Assembly: GCA_028551475.1 (NCBI GenBank)
Contig: CM052358.1
Span: 26,934,853 to 26,998,852, forward strand
DNA length: 64,000 nt
DNA from: Casuarina equisetifolia
Taxonomy: Eukaryota; Streptophyta; Magnoliopsida; Fagales; Casuarinaceae
Reading direction: 5' to 3'
Under the pieces are notes generated by a model. It saw only the letters and a list, made by a program, of their open reading frames with translations, was not told where the DNA came from and searched no databases. Within the stretch, counting starts at the first letter, position 1; each line of letters begins with the position of its first letter. Below, piece by piece: positions 61,771-64,000 of the stretch. The position numbers were made by a program, and so were the translations under genes.

Positions 61771-62639
61771 TTATGGAATTATAAATAACGGGAGATTGTT
61801 GAAAATATGCAACTCAATTAGAATTGGAATGAAGTTTTAATAGATTGATTGATAGGAGTTTATAAAAAATAGACAATAAATTTTTGTTAGATTTTTAGTC
61901 ACTACTCATGCCATTTGGTTTCTTCCATTTCTCTACTAAGGTCACTCAATCTTTCTCTTCATTTGAACCATGCTATTTCGATTGATAGCCAAACCATGAA
62001 CCTTACTTTCATTGAGAAAGTAAGGGTTTGTATTCTTCTTCTTAAAAGAAAAAGTTAAAATGATAAAAAAAATTCACTCTTTTACTACCTAAGGAGTTGT
62101 ACATTATACAATTTGGTCATTGGAGTTTGAAGGAATGAATTTTAATATGACTTTTACAAACTTATGTTAACATGATTAGCTTTACTTTCACTAATTAACT
62201 TTCTAACTACCTTTATATCTATTTGATGAATTAATAAGGCTTTTTGCCCTAACCTCCTTGCCTTTTGATGTTATTTAATTGTCTATAGTTGTCATGGTGT
62301 TTAATTTTTGTTAATTTATTGTGCCTCTTCATAATTGGAATAATACAATTGCTTTTTCTTTAATTTCTTTCTTTGTCTATGAACTGTCTTGTTTTGAGAT
62401 GTCATTTTTATTTGTAATTTGCTCTTACTAACTTATAATATCTACTAATATAAATTTGATTGGACCTAAAGGAATAATAAATTGTTAAAATTCGATCATA
62501 GTTCCTATAGGAGTCAAGTATTAGGTTCTTAGACAACTTTTGTAAAGGCATATGTTTTTAACCAAATCGTTAACTGAAGGTCCAAAAGCTAGTTAAATTA
62601 TTATTTTTAAATGCTATTTCTTTTAGAAAGATTTCAAGC

Positions 62640-62646
62640 TATATAA
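62640..62646 (+). promoter_or_regulatory. Conserved TATA box of secreted-peptide gene 2
   Basis: TATATAA in caagctatataattg, 98 bp before the ATG, as in paralogue 1. Confidence 0.7.
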
Positions 62647-62737
62647 TTGTAACAAAGATTAGAGAATCACTTTATATTGATATCTTTTTGTTAGGCAACA
62701 AAAAAAAAAGAATCTCCGATGGAAAAGCTTAAATTTG

Positions 62738-63127
62738 ATGGCTACAAAATCCATTAACAAACTTATAGTAGTGATGATGGAGTTGGTCATCCTTCTAATT
62801 ACCAATGTGCATGCCAATGGCCCTATCCCTTTCTTTTCCACTCCTATGTTTTCCTATGAAAATGGGAACTACAACCATCATTGCCTTAAACGTACATTTG
62901 AAATCTGTACAGGCAACTCAGAGTTAGTAAAGATGGAGAATTGCATTATTAATGTTCTCCATAGGTGCTTCCATAAAAATCCAAAATACAAGAATCATCA
63001 TGAACGTGATCATTTAGATACAGAAAGAAAATGCATATTGTATTGCGTTGGGGACAAGAAACATCCTGGTTTAGCTATTGCAAAATGCTTGTTAGATTGT
63101 CATGAAAGGCACATGAACAAGTATTAA
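62738..63127 (+). CDS. Small secreted cysteine-rich protein, paralogue 2
   Basis: 129 residues, single exon. The ATG at 62738 (MATKSINKLIVVMM) aligns with that of paralogue 1, and no ATG lies upstream in frame. The signal peptide is residues 1-26, ending NVHA. The mature part has eight Cys: HHC, EIC, ENC, HRC, RKC, LYC, AKC, LDC. The pattern is C-x7-C-x11-C-x7-C, a variable stretch, then C-x3-C-x13-C-x3-C, and it ends in HERHMNKY. Relative to paralogue 1, nine residues are missing after the FFST motif and the mid-region varies, but the eight Cys, both CxxxC pairs and the ends are kept. An open frame kept through this divergence suggests purifying selection. Function and family are unknown; a secreted defence or signalling peptide is plausible inference. 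Polyadenylation signals (aataaataa) occur near 63525. Confidence 0.8.
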   Translation: MATKSINKLIVVMMELVILLITNVHANGPIPFFSTPMFSYENGNYNHHCLKRTFEICTGNSELVKMENCIINVLHRCFHKNPKYKNHHERDHLDTERKCILYCVGDKKHPGLAIAKCLLDCHERHMNKY

Positions 63128-63660
63128 TTGTCTACATCTAGCATCAATAAGCTCTAACACCGGTAAAAGGTTCTCAATCTCTTATTAGCTATCTCCTTTT
63201 GAACACAATAGACACACATGTCAAACTTTTCATGCACATTGATTTAAGCCCATTTTCCAAAGTTAGAAAGGATTTTTGGACATTTTTCTATAGTTTTAGG
63301 ATCATGATAATTGGTTCATTACTTGTTTTTATTGTCCACCACAAGATGCTTTATTCTACTTCCCTTCTTGTGTAATTTGTATCAATGAACCTTGTCTCAC
63401 TTGTCAAATTTTTTTTAGTGGTTTCAATATAAGTGACATGGCATTAGAGACATGGAAGTTGGATTTTATGCATAATAACCCCAAGTTTTAGAAACCTTGC
63501 TATTTATGTATGCCTTGAGTAATGAAATAAATAATGAGAGTACTTTGTTTTTTACTTCATTTGATATTTGTATTTGGCTATAAGAATGGATGACTTTAAA
63601 TGCAGATATTGAGAGTTACTCTTAGAATTAAAATATCCTGTGTCATTTGAACTATTTCTT

Positions 63661-64000
63661 TTTAAGCGTTTTTTATGATTTTCTATTTTTCCACTTGTGT
63701 TGGTGTCTAAGATATTTAATAACTAAGAATGTTGAAATTGACATTTATTTGTGAATATATATAAGACACTTAAAGGAAACAAAATTCAAAAATTTTATTC
63801 ATTTTTTCTGAATATATGAGTTTATTCATCGAAGCATAAGAGAATACAAAAACTTAGGGGCAAGATTTGCAAAATTCTATTCATTTTCACCCATAGAAAT
63901 ATTAACCTTTTGAATTATAAGCCAAAGAAGGAACATATTCTCTCTAGTGTATGCTTGTTAATGTTAAAAGCCATGTTATGCAACCCAAAAGCTAACTTTA
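63661..64000. other. Intergenic DNA at the right edge
   Basis: AT-rich with no supported gene. Confidence 0.4.

Larger units (their letters stand above)
62080..63660 (+). repeat. Direct duplication block 2 (with secreted-peptide gene 2)
   Basis: Aligns with 48190-49830 over about 1.6 kb in the same orientation, with the gene in the middle. Similarity fades on both sides. Confidence 0.85.

Overview
The window is plant nuclear DNA, most likely from a eudicot; the species cannot be named from the sequence. The evidence is TIR-NBS-LRR (TNL) gene copies with the usual exon layout (TIR | NBS-ARC | about 300 bp linker | LRR | C-terminal post-LRR domain), two Ty1/copia retrotransposons with initiator-Met-tRNA-like primer sites, AT-rich intergenic DNA and GT-AG introns.

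Almost everything here is the debris of one repeatedly duplicated disease-resistance locus, nearly all on the minus strand. Two large units (A, 1-8.3 kb; B, 26.9-37.1 kb) have the same order in transcription direction: TATA/5' flank, TNL, a repeated 3' module, then a degenerate copy of the branched-chain 2-oxoacid dehydrogenase E1-beta gene. Partial units lie at 12.5-14.7 kb (C), 24.2-24.7 kb (G), 46.0-47.6 kb (E), 53.2-59.2 kb (D) and 59.9-60.7 kb (F). Two more diverged TIR fragments lie at 25.5-26.25 kb (H) and 50.6-51.3 kb. Every TNL copy examined carries nonsense codons, frameshifts, truncation or an insertion, so I call them all pseudogenes. Copy B could still make a truncated TIR plus partial-NBS protein.

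Insertions: copia element 1 (16870-23949, minus; 452-bp LTRs with 2 mismatches; target duplication AAACA; three in-frame stops; GC-rich 22-bp repeats in its leader). Copia element 2 (37167-42796, plus; 255-bp LTRs with 3 mismatches; target duplication ATTTA; four in-frame stops, all TAG). A 1597-bp solo LTR (57388-58984, target duplication TAGTT) splits the TIR exon of copy D. A 123-bp insertion with a 10-bp duplication lies in copy C.

From 8.34 to 12.33 kb there is a satellite-like block of diverged monomers of about 157 bp, with an inner block of a second repeat of about 130 bp.

The only intact-looking genes are two plus-strand paralogues (48884-49300 and 62738-63127). They encode small secreted proteins with eight shared cysteines and sit in 1.6-kb direct duplications with conserved TATA boxes. 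I do not recognise their family, and they are the best candidates in the window for something undescribed.
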